Assembly (NCBI GenBank): GCA_016744295.1 | Contig: JADGEQ010000026.1 | Coordinates: 1 to 64,000, forward strand | From: Desulfobacteraceae bacterium | GTDB lineage: Bacteria > Desulfobacterota > Desulfobacteria > Desulfobacterales > Desulfobacteraceae | DNA: 64,000 nucleotides | Direction: 5' to 3' | Part shown: positions 52,552 to 60,880 of the stretch, piece after piece | How the letters are laid out: each line of letters begins with the position of its first letter | How positions within the stretch are numbered: position 1 is the stretch's first letter | The notes under the pieces: generated by a model | The model's input: the letters and a program-made list of their open reading frames with translations, nothing else | The model's database searches: none | Told to the model about the DNA's origin: nothing | Translations under genes and position numbers: made by a program

Positions 52552-54468
52552 ATGAAAAGTCAAGAAAAGACAACCCTGCAAAAGTACAAAGAAAGCCGTT
52601 TTGCACAGGAACGGCTCAACACGCTTTTAAAATTCATGCCCGACCCGGTATTTGTCTTCACCCTTGATAATAAGGTGGAATACATTAATCCGGCCTTTGA
52701 AAAAATCTTTGGATGGACCCTGAAAGAGATCAAGGGGAAAAATATCAACTTCATTCCCGATCACCTGGTTGAACAGGCAAACCAAGGGATGAAACAATTG
52801 TACAAAAACCATAGGGTTCATGATTTTGAAACCCAGAGATATACCAAAGAGGGACGTATTCTTGATATAGTGATCAATGGGTCTATCTTGTATGATGAAC
52901 AAAACCAGCCCGCAGGACAGGTATTGATCCTGAGGGATATGACCGTTGAAAAGCGAATTGCAAAAAGTAATCAGATCATGTTCAAAATCTCCAAGGCCCT
53001 GCACCAGTATCAACAGCTGGGCGATCTGATTCCCCTCATTAACAGGGAGATCCAACATCTAATATCGGTGGAAGGGGCCTTTATTCTTCTGGCGGACGAA
53101 TCAAAAGATCAACTCTATTTTTTTTCCGCCCAATATCGGAATCGGGAGTCGGAAAAAAAATTCAAAAAAATCAGATTTTCAGCCAGCAAAGGGGTCTCCG
53201 GACGTGTCTACAAAACAGGAGAACCCATTATTATTTCCGATGTTTCCCAATGCGAATTTTTCCTGCGACGGGTGGACGATGAAACCGATCTTACCACCAG
53301 GGGAATATTGTCGGTTCCCATAAAGCTGAAAGACCGAACCATTGGTGTTGTTTCCGTTGTCAACAAACACCATGGCGATTTTGATACAACAGATATAGAA
53401 TTGCTGAGCATTGTGACCGCAAGCATTGCACTGCCCATTGAGAATACAAGGATCCATGAGGAATTGCGCAAATCATTCAAAGAGTTAAAAAGTCTGAACC
53501 ATGCAAAGGACAAGGTGATAAATCATCTTGCCCACGAAATTAAGACCCCTGTTTCCGTCTTGGGTGCCTCCATGAAGCTTTTGTCCAAAAAACTTGCATC
53601 CCTGGACCTGGAAAACCCAGGACTTGAAAAAAAGATCGAAAAAATTTTTGCCCGGGGACAACGAAATCTCAGCAGAATTCTAGACATACAATATGAGGTG
53701 GAAGACCTTCTAAGAAAACCCGATTTTAAAGCATATAATTTACTCAACAAACTTTTTGACGCCTGCAAAGATGAATTAAGTGTGCTTATTGAAAATGAAA
53801 CAGATGATACAGATGTTATCGAAAGGGTGCACACAGCCATTGAAAATATTTTCGGCCCGAAAATTATCCATTCCGTCCCCCTTTGTCTGGATGAATACCT
53901 GATAAAAAAGATTGAAATCCTGGGAGGCGCGTTCCAGCATCGAAAACCGATTTTAAACACCAGGATGGATAAAAATGTTTATGTTTTTATCCCGGATGAA
54001 ATTATTGACATCATTATTACCGGCCTTCTAAGGAATGCCGTTGAATATACCCCGGATCAAGGCAAAATTGATATTATCCTGAAAAATACAAACCATTCTC
54101 CGGAATTGATTATAAGGGATCACGGCATCGGATTTACCCGGGAAAAACTACACCTGATATTTGAAAATTATTTTACCCCCCCTGACTCCCTGGAATATTC
54201 GACCAAAAAAGCCTATGATTTTAATGCGGGCGGCAGGGGATTTGATCTGTTAAGAATAAAACTTTTTTCGGAACAATATCATTTTAAAATATGGATTTAT
54301 TCAAACCGATGCCCGGTCATACCCGGACAAGAAGATATCTGTCCCGGCGATATTGACCTCTGCCCGGCATGCAAAACCCCCAATGATTGTTTCAATTCAG
54401 GGGGAACATCCATTCACATTAAATTTGGGTCTATTCTCCATTTAAAAAATAGTCCGGGCCAGCCGTAA
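52552..54468 (+). CDS. PAS-GAF sensor histidine kinase with Cys-rich insert
   Basis: A 638-residue soluble histidine kinase. A PAS domain lies at about 20-130 (M-P-D-P-V-F-V-F-T-L..I-F-G-W-T-L-K-E-I-K-G-K), a GAF domain at about 150-300, HisKA with H-E-I-K-T-P at about 328, and HATPase at about 480-625 (R-N-A-V-E-Y-T-P, D-H-G-I-G-F). Inside the ATPase domain, near 588-615, is an unusual run with five Cys (C-P-V-I-P..C-P-G-D..C-P-A-C-K..C), probably a metal or FeS site. No membrane helices are seen, so it senses a cytosolic cue, perhaps redox. No response regulator lies next to it. The HIT gene follows after 16 bases. Confidence 0.87.
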   Translation: MKSQEKTTLQKYKESRFAQERLNTLLKFMPDPVFVFTLDNKVEYINPAFEKIFGWTLKEIKGKNINFIPDHLVEQANQGMKQLYKNHRVHDFETQRYTKEGRILDIVINGSILYDEQNQPAGQVLILRDMTVEKRIAKSNQIMFKISKALHQYQQLGDLIPLINREIQHLISVEGAFILLADESKDQLYFFSAQYRNRESEKKFKKIRFSASKGVSGRVYKTGEPIIISDVSQCEFFLRRVDDETDLTTRGILSVPIKLKDRTIGVVSVVNKHHGDFDTTDIELLSIVTASIALPIENTRIHEELRKSFKELKSLNHAKDKVINHLAHEIKTPVSVLGASMKLLSKKLASLDLENPGLEKKIEKIFARGQRNLSRILDIQYEVEDLLRKPDFKAYNLLNKLFDACKDELSVLIENETDDTDVIERVHTAIENIFGPKIIHSVPLCLDEYLIKKIEILGGAFQHRKPILNTRMDKNVYVFIPDEIIDIIITGLLRNAVEYTPDQGKIDIILKNTNHSPELIIRDHGIGFTREKLHLIFENYFTPPDSLEYSTKKAYDFNAGGRGFDLLRIKLFSEQYHFKIWIYSNRCPVIPGQEDICPGDIDLCPACKTPNDCFNSGGTSIHIKFGSILHLKNSPGQP

Positions 54469-54484
54469 CCCAAGGGTTAATCCG

Positions 54485-54913
54485 GTGAAAAAGACCATTG
54501 AATTCTTTAAAAAAGGTAATATGAACGCCAAACCATTCCATCCCCCCTGCCCCTTCTGCAAATTAAATCCCGCAGCTGTGGTTGCCAGATACAAGAGTGT
54601 ATATGCCATAGAAGACACAAGTCCCGTCAGTGACAACCATCTGCTCATCATTCCCCTTCGCCACTGCGAAACCTATTTTGATCTCACCGACCAAGAGCGC
54701 AGTGACGCCCATACATTGATCGAACAATTACGATTAAAAATTTTAAGGTCAGACCCCTTGGTGGATGGGTTTAATATTGGGGTCAATTGCGGAGAAACCG
54801 CCGGCCAGACTATTTTCCACACCCATATCCACCTGATTCCAAGAAAAAAACACGATACCCCCCATCCCCGGGGCGGGGTCCGGGGGGTGATCCCGGACAG
54901 GATGAATTATTAG
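54485..54913 (+). CDS. HIT-family nucleotide hydrolase
   Basis: A 142-residue HIT protein with the catalytic H-T-H-I-H-L-I-P near 111-118 and N-terminal C-P-F-C near 23-26, plus the later I-P-R/K pattern. HIT proteins hydrolyse or transfer nucleoside phosphoramidates and dinucleoside polyphosphates. The C-terminus has H-P-R-G-G-V-R-G-V-I-P typical of a subgroup. Two starts are possible: GTG 54485 (AAGGG upstream) or ATG 54524 (AAGG nearby), which gives the shorter usual N-terminus. It follows the kinase gene closely but its job is probably housekeeping. The 247 bases to 55160 show no further gene. Confidence 0.88.
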   Translation: MKKTIEFFKKGNMNAKPFHPPCPFCKLNPAAVVARYKSVYAIEDTSPVSDNHLLIIPLRHCETYFDLTDQERSDAHTLIEQLRLKILRSDPLVDGFNIGVNCGETAGQTIFHTHIHLIPRKKHDTPHPRGGVRGVIPDRMNY

Positions 54914-55160
54914 GTATCGCCTCAACCCCAGGACCTGTTATCCCAGAACCTTTTACCAGACACCTTAGACCGAGTCTCCATCTATCCAACCCGACCGGAA
55001 ATATAATCTTCCGTCAGCTGCTGCAAAGGGATTGTTCCACCAGTTCATCGGTCTTAGCCCGATTCTGGACCTGTGTTTTTGTCAGCCAGGACATGGTTGC
55101 CTAGGTCCCCACCATTCAATATTCTGTAATTGTCAAACAATTGCCGGTGCCGGGCACTTA

Positions 55161-55712
55161 TCAATGATTAAGTCCCGTGTCACTGTGGGTCTTGCTTAAA
55201 TTTTCCACGATGATACCGTTGAGGATAGCGGCCCCTAGGATAAAAAATGAAAGAACCGCCGTGTAACGGATTCCAAAATACAGGATCATGGCGGGAAGAA
55301 AGGTAATCTTGACAGTCCGGTTGTAGAGAAACACAGCCGCCAGGGATTTTTTCAGACCTTTTTGGGTCAATTCGTGGAGCAGGGGATAGACGATAAAGGG
55401 CGACCCTGGTACCACCATGCTGACCCCAAGGACAAGGAGAAAGCCCTGCCAACCCGAGCTTTCTCCCAGGTGGCGTTCTATCAGGTCAGAATGGAGAAAG
55501 TTGCTGACAAGGGTGTTGAGGATAACAACTATTCCCATGATGGGCATAAGCCTGACCAGCATCTTCCAGGAGTTTGTCAACGCGGTTGCCATGGTGCTGT
55601 TGTCAAAAATACCGACCCCCATATAGATTCCTACCATGATGAAAAAAAAGCGCAGGCCGCTGGAAATTCTTTTTTCCTGGCCGGAGTTGTTTTTGGGTAT
55701 GATTGATTTCAT
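55161..55712 (-). CDS. Nucleoside-recognition-type permease half (C-terminal partner)
   Basis: A 183-residue membrane protein with about five helices resembling one half of the nucleoside-recognition/SpmB-like permeases: G-I-F-D-N-S-T-M-A-T near 35-44, M-V-V-P-G-S-P-F-I-V-Y-P near 97-108, and a second membrane half. Acidic and Gly-Pro residues in the membrane suggest a solute route; the substrate is unknown. It lies 7 bases after a partner gene of similar type, and the pair is divergent from a TetR gene with two operators, so export of a toxic or signal compound under TetR control is plausible. Confidence 0.7.
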   Translation of the reverse strand: MKSIIPKNNSGQEKRISSGLRFFFIMVGIYMGVGIFDNSTMATALTNSWKMLVRLMPIMGIVVILNTLVSNFLHSDLIERHLGESSGWQGFLLVLGVSMVVPGSPFIVYPLLHELTQKGLKKSLAAVFLYNRTVKITFLPAMILYFGIRYTAVLSFFILGAAILNGIIVENLSKTHSDTGLNH

Positions 55713-55719
55713 GGGCCTC

Positions 55720-56157
55720 TTAGAATATGTTCAAGGTGAGTTCAGTGGCAATGGCGATCAGAACGGAAAAGATAAGGTTGGTCATGTTGCGCACCAGGGT
55801 AAACCTTTTCCCGAACAAGGATGCCTCCAAGGGGATTGCCACCATTCCAATCGTAGCCCAGGACACCATGAATGCCGTGACCGCTGCCACATGAGCCCCC
55901 TGGTCAAGAAAATTGCGACCGACCATATAGCTTGTCACGGGATTGCCAAAGGAGATGCTTCCGACAATGGAAGCGATGATGGAATCCACCATCATGTTGC
56001 CGGAGAGCATGGACTTATATCCTTTCATCACCACGGGCATAATCAGGTTGACCATCATCACCATTCCCATCATAATCGGTAATATTCCTCTCATCTGCAC
56101 CAGCGCTTTTTTCATATTTTTTTCCTCTAACTTGGAACGGTTTAAATCCATTGACAT
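55720..56157 (-). CDS. Nucleoside-recognition-type permease half (N-terminal partner)
   Basis: A 145-residue membrane protein with four helices. It has M-R-G-I-L-P-I-M-M-G-M-V-M-M-V-N near 23-38, G-S-I-S-F-G-N-P-V-T-S-Y near 66-77, and A-A-V-T-A-F-M-V-S-W-A-T near 90-101. Together with the next gene it makes one split permease. The frame may begin at a shorter Met (M15, M-K-K-A-L-V-Q-M-R), which has a GGAAAAAA-rich leader, so the first 14 residues are uncertain. It is transcribed away from the TetR gene across a 106-base region holding two near-identical operator-like sites. Confidence 0.7.
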   Translation of the reverse strand: MSMDLNRSKLEEKNMKKALVQMRGILPIMMGMVMMVNLIMPVVMKGYKSMLSGNMMVDSIIASIVGSISFGNPVTSYMVGRNFLDQGAHVAAVTAFMVSWATIGMVAIPLEASLFGKRFTLVRNMTNLIFSVLIAIATELTLNIF

Positions 56158-56179
56158 CTCAGTGTCTAAACGGTAATAT

Positions 56180-56199
56180 CATACTACCCAATATGAATA
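56180..56199. promoter_or_regulatory. Candidate TetR operator 1
   Basis: The 20-mer catactacccaatatgaata has imperfect dyad symmetry (catac..tatg) and matches the site at 56203-56222 in 16 of 20 positions. It lies between the divergent permease and tetR genes. Confidence 0.65.
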
Positions 56200-56202
56200 A
56201 AA

Positions 56203-56222
56203 CATACTATACGGTATGAATA
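56203..56222. promoter_or_regulatory. Candidate TetR operator 2
   Basis: The 20-mer catactatacggtatgaata has better dyad symmetry (catac/gtatg arms). Its start is 23 bases from that of operator 1, about two helical turns, so two TetR dimers could bind on nearly the same face. Confidence 0.65.
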
Positions 56223-56263
56223 TTAAACACCTATGAGTCTATTGTCAAGTTAGGAGATCAAAA

Positions 56264-56863
56264 ATGTCAAAAGCCCTGGAAAATTACCACAAGAAAAGAA
56301 CCCGGATTGTCATGGCCGCAAAGAAACTCTTTCTCACCGAGGGTTACCAGGCTAGCAGTATGGACAGGGTGGCAACAGAGGCAGGGTTCACCAAACAAAC
56401 GGTTTACCGCTATTTTGCCTCAAAGGCCGAGCTGTTCCGGGCCACCATGGAGACCCTGGCAGGCGGTGCAAAGGGGAGTTTTATTTTTGGTGATGGGGAG
56501 GTTCGGTCGGAGCTGTTAGGGTTTGGGTCTGCTTTTTTGAGTTTTCACATGGACCGGGAGCGGCTTGATATCATGCGGCTGATTGTGGCAGAGGGGCCCA
56601 CGGACAAGGAACTTGCCCAGACCTTTTTTGACGCTGGACCCAGGGGGGGATGGGTTGCCATCCTCACCTCGTTTTTAAAAAACCGGCTCTCCCCACAGGG
56701 GAAGGCCCATGTGGTGGCCAAGCTCTATTGTACGATGATGCTTTCAATGCGCATGCCTATTCTCCTAGGAATCAGGGAGGTGCCGGACCCAGAGGAAATC
56801 AGCGTTCATGTGGAGACGGTGGTCGACTTTTTCCTGAAAGGCTGTGGTGTTGATATAGGGTAA
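56264..56863 (+). CDS. TetR-family repressor
   Basis: A 199-residue TetR regulator. The N-terminal helix-turn-helix is typical: A-A-K-K-L-F-L-T-E-G-Y-Q-A-S-S-M-D near 17-33, then V-A-T-E-A-G-F-T-K-Q-T-V-Y-R-Y-F near 35-50. The C-terminal ligand and dimer domain (about 60-199) resembles the TetR C-terminal-18/AcrR-like type and shows no identifiable ligand. The ATG has AGGAG upstream. Divergence from the permease pair and two repeated operator-like sites in between imply it controls both sides. A GC-rich hairpin ends the unit. Confidence 0.9.
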   Translation: MSKALENYHKKRTRIVMAAKKLFLTEGYQASSMDRVATEAGFTKQTVYRYFASKAELFRATMETLAGGAKGSFIFGDGEVRSELLGFGSAFLSFHMDRERLDIMRLIVAEGPTDKELAQTFFDAGPRGGWVAILTSFLKNRLSPQGKAHVVAKLYCTMMLSMRMPILLGIREVPDPEEISVHVETVVDFFLKGCGVDIG

Positions 56864-56883
56864 AGGGCGTATTTAAAGCCTAG

Positions 56884-56925
56884 AATAAGGCCCCCGCCGG
56901 ATGCAGCAAAACAGCCCCAGGAATA
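56884..56925. repeat. 42-bp dispersed repeat, copy 1
   Basis: A 42-base segment (aataaggcccccgccgg ... ccccaggaata) found again at 60343-60384 in the same orientation with one mismatch. It lies just after tetR. The two copies bracket the DUF4198/TonB operon. Confidence 0.85.
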
Positions 56926-56965
56926 AAAAGGTTTCATGAATATATCCTTGGATTGCCGTATCAGG

Positions 56966-57002
56966 GAGAACAGCCCCCCCGGAAGGCCGGGGGGCTGTTC
57001 TC
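56966..57002. terminator. GC-rich terminator hairpin after tetR
   Basis: Arms gagaacagccccccc and ggggggctgttctc (7 C against 6 G) with gg/cc pairing around a short loop give a very stable stem between convergent genes. There is no clear T-run, so it may act as a rho-linked or bidirectional barrier. Confidence 0.55.
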
Positions 57003-57067
57003 AGAATCTGATCTAAATCAGCTCAAGCCTCAAATATCAACCGTGGTGTATTACACCAACGGCAACG

Positions 57068-57826
57068 TTATTTAATAAGGCTGGTCGGCAAATTAATCGT
57101 CAACGTTGATCCATACATTATTCCTTTGAACGCTTCATACTCGAAGACGCCGGCTGCATCATGTTCATATACGAATGCACTGAAATGATAATTTCCCGTT
57201 TTTTTAACAGGTATTAACACCTCTCCCCTTTGATTGGTTTTAAATTTTTCCTCACTACCATCAGGTGATAAAAGATACACTTCTGCCCGGGGATACGGAT
57301 TCGAAAAAAACATTACACGAAGTAAGAGTCCCTTTTCCGTCCAAACGGGTACGATTTGAAAAGGCAGATGAGGTGATTCAGCAAAAGCAGAAAAGTCTTC
57401 AACTTTGTTTACTTGGATATATCGGCCGTAGAAAAAGTCAAGCCTACCGTGATAAATGCCATATAAGCTATTGTGATCTATTGAGAATGACGGCTTGGTT
57501 TCCCCTGTATTACCCTTAAGATATTTCAAACCATTTTCTGTGATTTCATTTAACTCAATCCGGACTGGATCCGCATGCATAGCCTGGTACCATGTTTTCC
57601 CCCTCTCTACAATCGGTCCAAGGTATTCTCCGTTACTAGGTCCAACTTGATGCGCAAAATACAAATGTATTGTCCCATCCCCGTTGTTATTAGCGTCACC
57701 GATAATCCACAAATTATGAGCGTACAGAGACGTTATACAGGGTGAAACAAAAAGAAGAAAAAGGATCACACCGGTAATAATGATTTTATCTGGTACTATA
57801 CGAAAACGGCAATTAATAGGTTTCAT
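57068..57826 (-). CDS. DUF4198 exported protein
   Basis: A 252-residue protein with an N-terminal membrane or signal segment (about 14-36, ending S-L-Y-A-H-N-L-W). DUF4198 features follow: H-N-L-W-I-I-G-D-A near 36-44, F-A-H-Q-V-G near 54-59, and a C-terminal Ig-like part with Y-P-R-A-E-V-Y-L-L-S-P-D-G. The mature N-terminal His begins right after the likely cleavage site, a feature shared with metal-binding relatives in nickel and cobalt uptake. It lies 39 bases after a TonB-dependent receptor and is probably the periplasmic binding part of the same uptake route. The metal or other ligand is not proven. Confidence 0.8.
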   Translation of the reverse strand: MKPINCRFRIVPDKIIITGVILFLLFVSPCITSLYAHNLWIIGDANNNGDGTIHLYFAHQVGPSNGEYLGPIVERGKTWYQAMHADPVRIELNEITENGLKYLKGNTGETKPSFSIDHNSLYGIYHGRLDFFYGRYIQVNKVEDFSAFAESPHLPFQIVPVWTEKGLLLRVMFFSNPYPRAEVYLLSPDGSEEKFKTNQRGEVLIPVKKTGNYHFSAFVYEHDAAGVFEYEAFKGIMYGSTLTINLPTSLIK

Positions 57827-57865
57827 AAATTAAAATCTCCCTTCTAAATATTATTATCAATATGA

Positions 57866-59857
57866 CTAAAAAAGTAACTCAACCCCAGCAATAATACACC
57901 GGCCGTAAATCGGTGCCAGACTTTCAGATCCCTGCGATCCCGACCCATATACAACTGCCTCTTCGTCGGCAAGATTTTTTGCATCAATAAAAAAAGTAAC
58001 CGCAGGATTCCATTGTTTAAATGTTTTTTTGTAATTAGCACCAAAAACCCAGTAATCATTGCCCTGTAATGTGTTGTCCTGGTTAAAGTAACGATCTCCC
58101 ACGTAATCTGCCATCAAAGTAATTTGTCCGAAAACAGGATGGTTATAACCTGCAGTCAATCCGATAAGTTGTTCCGGAATATTAGCAAGCCAATTGTCAT
58201 CGTAATTAACGCCTCCCTGTGTAAAATCCTTATATTTGGACTCTTGATATGTATAGCAGACGCTAGAATATAGCCCTGAATCAGAGGAAAGATTTAAGGA
58301 AAGTTCAATACCTTTTGCCTCTGTTTCGCCAGAGTTTATGTATGGATCTGTTGCATTTGAACCGCTTTTTACCCATTTATTTTTATATTGGCTTAGAAAT
58401 AGGGCGGCGCTGTAATTCAACCAAGGGGTTGGACTGCCTCTAAATCCAGCTTCATAAGAATTGACTTCCTCTGGATCCAAATCGGATGAATACGAAGCTC
58501 CTGGAACACGAGCCGGACTTTTAAATCCGCTGTTGAAGCCTGCAAAAATATTTAATGCCTTGTTGAACGTATAAGTTGCTCCCAGTTTTGGACTGATCGC
58601 CTCATTTGATTGACTTACCGTATTGGCAGAATTGACCCTCCCCGTTTGATCCTGTTCGTAAGAATCAAATCGCGCACCGAAAGATATTGTCAATGCATCA
58701 GTAACGGACAATTCATCGATAACATAAGCTGCAAAGGAAGTGTCCTCGCGGAGAGTGTCTTTTATTTTGGTCTGACGTACACCAGACAAAACGGTGTACA
58801 TTTCAGTTCTAATTTCATGTTTGCGAAACTCTCCTCCGAAAAGAATCATATTACTCATGTCGGCCATTTTATGTTTTAAAGAGTAGGTTATGGCGGGGAA
58901 AATCTCCCATTCATCAAATTCAAAGTCAGCACCAAAGTTCATAGTAACCCATTCGTCTTTTCCAGTTAGTTTGATTTGCAGTTCATCATCTCCAAACTGT
59001 TTTTTTAATACTAGGGCTGCTAAATTATAATCGTTCTCAAAAGCGTTGGATTGGCCTGGATTTTGGCTCGGGTCTTCGTCGAATTGGGCTTGAGTAAGTT
59101 TTTTTGGCCACGCACCTTTTGAATCCATATGTGATCCGTGAAATTCCAATTGCGTGGTATCGTTGAAATCATATGCAAGGCGTGTGTAAACATTTGCGGG
59201 ATCATAGTAAACATAATCTTGATAGCCATCGCTCTGTGATAAAGAAAAATCCACAAAGTACTCCAAATGATCATTGCTACCGTTGATAACACCAACATAA
59301 TTGGTATAGTCAAAGCTACCGTATGAAAGGCCTACTTTTGCTTCCAATGCTTTTGGAGAAATTCGGGTCACAACATTAATGAGGCCGCCTATCGCCTGAT
59401 CTCCATACTCAGCAGATGCGGTTTTAATTATTTCAATCCGCTCGATGTCGTTGATAGGGATTCTTGTTGGCACGGTATAACCATTCCCTTTATTAAATTC
59501 TATGCCATTAACCAAAAAGCGAAGGCTCTGAGTCGATGGCTCTGATCCTCTCGCGCTATATACCCCATCATTTGCAACACCGGATTGATATTGAGGGACA
59601 TACAACCCTGGTACCTGTCGTAATAATTCATTGATATTAGTTACGTAAGGCATCTTGTCGATATCCTCACGAGTGATGACATCAATGTTGGTCGGCGTTT
59701 TTTCAATGCTCGTCTTAACTTTGGCAGCTGAGACGATAATCTCTCCTATCTTGTAAACCGTTTCCTCTTTACTCACCGCACTGCCAGAACAAACAAATAC
59801 AAGCAGGACAACAATAATCCAAATAATTAGAGCGTTAGATAACTTTTCCCTTTCCAT
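57866..59857 (-). CDS. TonB-dependent outer-membrane receptor
   Basis: A 663-residue receptor. It has a signal peptide (about 1-30, ending V-C-S-G-S-A-V-S) and a TonB box-like segment (E-T-V-Y-K-I-G-E-I-I-V-S-A). The plug domain is at about 50-170 (V-P-G-L-Y-V-P, I-E-I-I-K-T-A-S-A-E-Y-G-D-Q-A-I-G-G-L-I-N-V-V). A 22-strand barrel ends in an aromatic-tipped strand, G-V-E-L-L-F. It imports a scarce ligand such as a metal chelate, vitamin or siderophore; the ligand is unknown. It starts with a GGGAAGGG site and is first in an operon with DUF4198. Upstream is a short leader with its own promoter and terminator, suggesting attenuation. Confidence 0.9.
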   Translation of the reverse strand: MEREKLSNALIIWIIVVLLVFVCSGSAVSKEETVYKIGEIIVSAAKVKTSIEKTPTNIDVITREDIDKMPYVTNINELLRQVPGLYVPQYQSGVANDGVYSARGSEPSTQSLRFLVNGIEFNKGNGYTVPTRIPINDIERIEIIKTASAEYGDQAIGGLINVVTRISPKALEAKVGLSYGSFDYTNYVGVINGSNDHLEYFVDFSLSQSDGYQDYVYYDPANVYTRLAYDFNDTTQLEFHGSHMDSKGAWPKKLTQAQFDEDPSQNPGQSNAFENDYNLAALVLKKQFGDDELQIKLTGKDEWVTMNFGADFEFDEWEIFPAITYSLKHKMADMSNMILFGGEFRKHEIRTEMYTVLSGVRQTKIKDTLREDTSFAAYVIDELSVTDALTISFGARFDSYEQDQTGRVNSANTVSQSNEAISPKLGATYTFNKALNIFAGFNSGFKSPARVPGASYSSDLDPEEVNSYEAGFRGSPTPWLNYSAALFLSQYKNKWVKSGSNATDPYINSGETEAKGIELSLNLSSDSGLYSSVCYTYQESKYKDFTQGGVNYDDNWLANIPEQLIGLTAGYNHPVFGQITLMADYVGDRYFNQDNTLQGNDYWVFGANYKKTFKQWNPAVTFFIDAKNLADEEAVVYGSGSQGSESLAPIYGRCIIAGVELLF

Positions 59858-59956
59858 TATGTGGTTCCCTTCCCTTGGTATAAGTTAATATCATTTTGCC
59901 TTGTCCAAAAAGATGAATGAACATCATAAAAATTAGCCGTTTCATTTTTCCCAATA

Positions 59957-60010
59957 AAAAAAGCCACGAAAAATTTTTCCATTCATGGAAAAATGCCTTC
60001 GTGGCTTTTA
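59957..60010 (-). terminator. Terminator upstream of the TonB receptor gene
   Basis: A long hairpin: outer arms aaaagccacgaa (59959-59970) with ttcgtggctttt (59998-60009), and inner arms atttttccat (59973-59982) with atggaaaaat (59985-59994). Reading leftwards the stem is followed by TTTTTTTATT, a good U-tract. It lies 100 bases before the receptor start codon, so it would end a leader transcript. Confidence 0.65.
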
Positions 60011-60065
60011 AAAATATTCAGGTTCAACTTTTTTTGTTTATCCATCACCTTCAGGTGACAAAGTT
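59957..60065 (-). ncRNA. Candidate attenuator leader or small RNA
   Basis: Between a predicted promoter and the terminator, about 109 bases on the minus strand would make an RNA with a 5' hairpin (CACCT GA AGGTG, about 60046-60057), an A-rich linker and the terminator stem. Two readings are possible: a riboswitch-like attenuator controlling the TonB receptor operon, or a separate small RNA. No known riboswitch class was recognised. Confidence 0.4.
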
Positions 60066-60071
60066 AGAGCT

Positions 60072-60100
60072 TATCTATTGGTTTTATAAGGTTCTGTCAA
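60072..60100 (-). promoter_or_regulatory. Predicted promoter for the leader/TonB operon
   Basis: TTGACA (60095-60100) and TAGATA (60072-60077) are spaced by 17 bases on the minus strand, a close sigma70 match, with a run of A/T upstream that may act as an UP element. The predicted RNA start is near 60065. Confidence 0.65.
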
Positions 60101-60342
60101 CTTTTTTTTACACCCCCTTTTTTTAGATGGTATATTGTCTATAGGGAGCCTTCCCATCTTGAGGTAAAATTATTCTGTTCGTCGACCCATCGCCCTCTCA
60201 AAATATAGAACATTTCGATTCTGAAAAATAAAATCATGACATCCAATATCAAGGCAGAAAAAAATTTACTAGGCTTGAAATAACAAATGTATAGGAAAAC
60301 GCTTTTTGTCAAAAGAAGTATGAAAAACTATTAGAAAACTGA

Positions 60343-60384
60343 AATAAGGCCCCGGCCGGATGCAGCAAAACAGCCCCAGGAATA
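60343..60384. repeat. 42-bp dispersed repeat, copy 2
   Basis: The same 42 bases as 56884-56925 with a single change (ggccccggccgg for ggcccccgccgg), same orientation. The stretch 60101-60600 otherwise shows no intact gene. Confidence 0.85.
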
Positions 60385-60599
60385 GAAACCTCGGATTTTG
60401 CAAAATACCTGATTCATTAAAACAGGGTAGCGGGGCAGGTTAGCAAGGCCTGTTTTGTCTTGGAAATAAATCTTGTCACCGATATAAAGCTGAATGGCAC
60501 CATGAAAGCATATTCTCTATCCGGGCATCAGTAATTTTACTCTCTTTTTTTGAGTTCCTTAAGCACTTCATACTGGGAGATTTTTTACAGGTCTTCCAA

Positions 60600-60690
60600 T
60601 ACGAACCCGTGAGCCAGAGAAAAATCACCTCCGGATTCACGGCAATGGTCCTAGCAATGCACAACCGATGCTACCCCCCCGGACAACCCG
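60600..60690 (-). pseudogene. pstB: Decayed pstB-like ABC ATPase fragment
   Basis: Reading leftwards, L-S-G-G is followed, after a lost base and a stop, by H-R-L-C-I-A-R-T-I-A-V-N-P-E-V-I-F, the signature and Walker B approach of phosphate transporter ATPases (L-S-G-G-Q-Q-Q-R-L-C-I-A-R..P-E-V-I-L). Beyond it the frame changes sense and the D-E-P Walker B is gone. Only about 30 codons are recognisable, so this is a remnant, not a gene. Confidence 0.6.
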
Positions 60691-60880
60691 GTTCCGGCCT
60701 CTGGCCTGGTCCAGGAGATCTCATTGTCAGCCTAAATATATTATTTCTTTACACAACAAGGTATTTTAATGTAAATTTAATGAAATGCACATCCCATAAC
60801 TCGCTAAAATATACATTTTGATGCACGTATTACTTACACCGCCGAACAAACACGAATTTATAAGTTGGGAGGGTTGAAAT

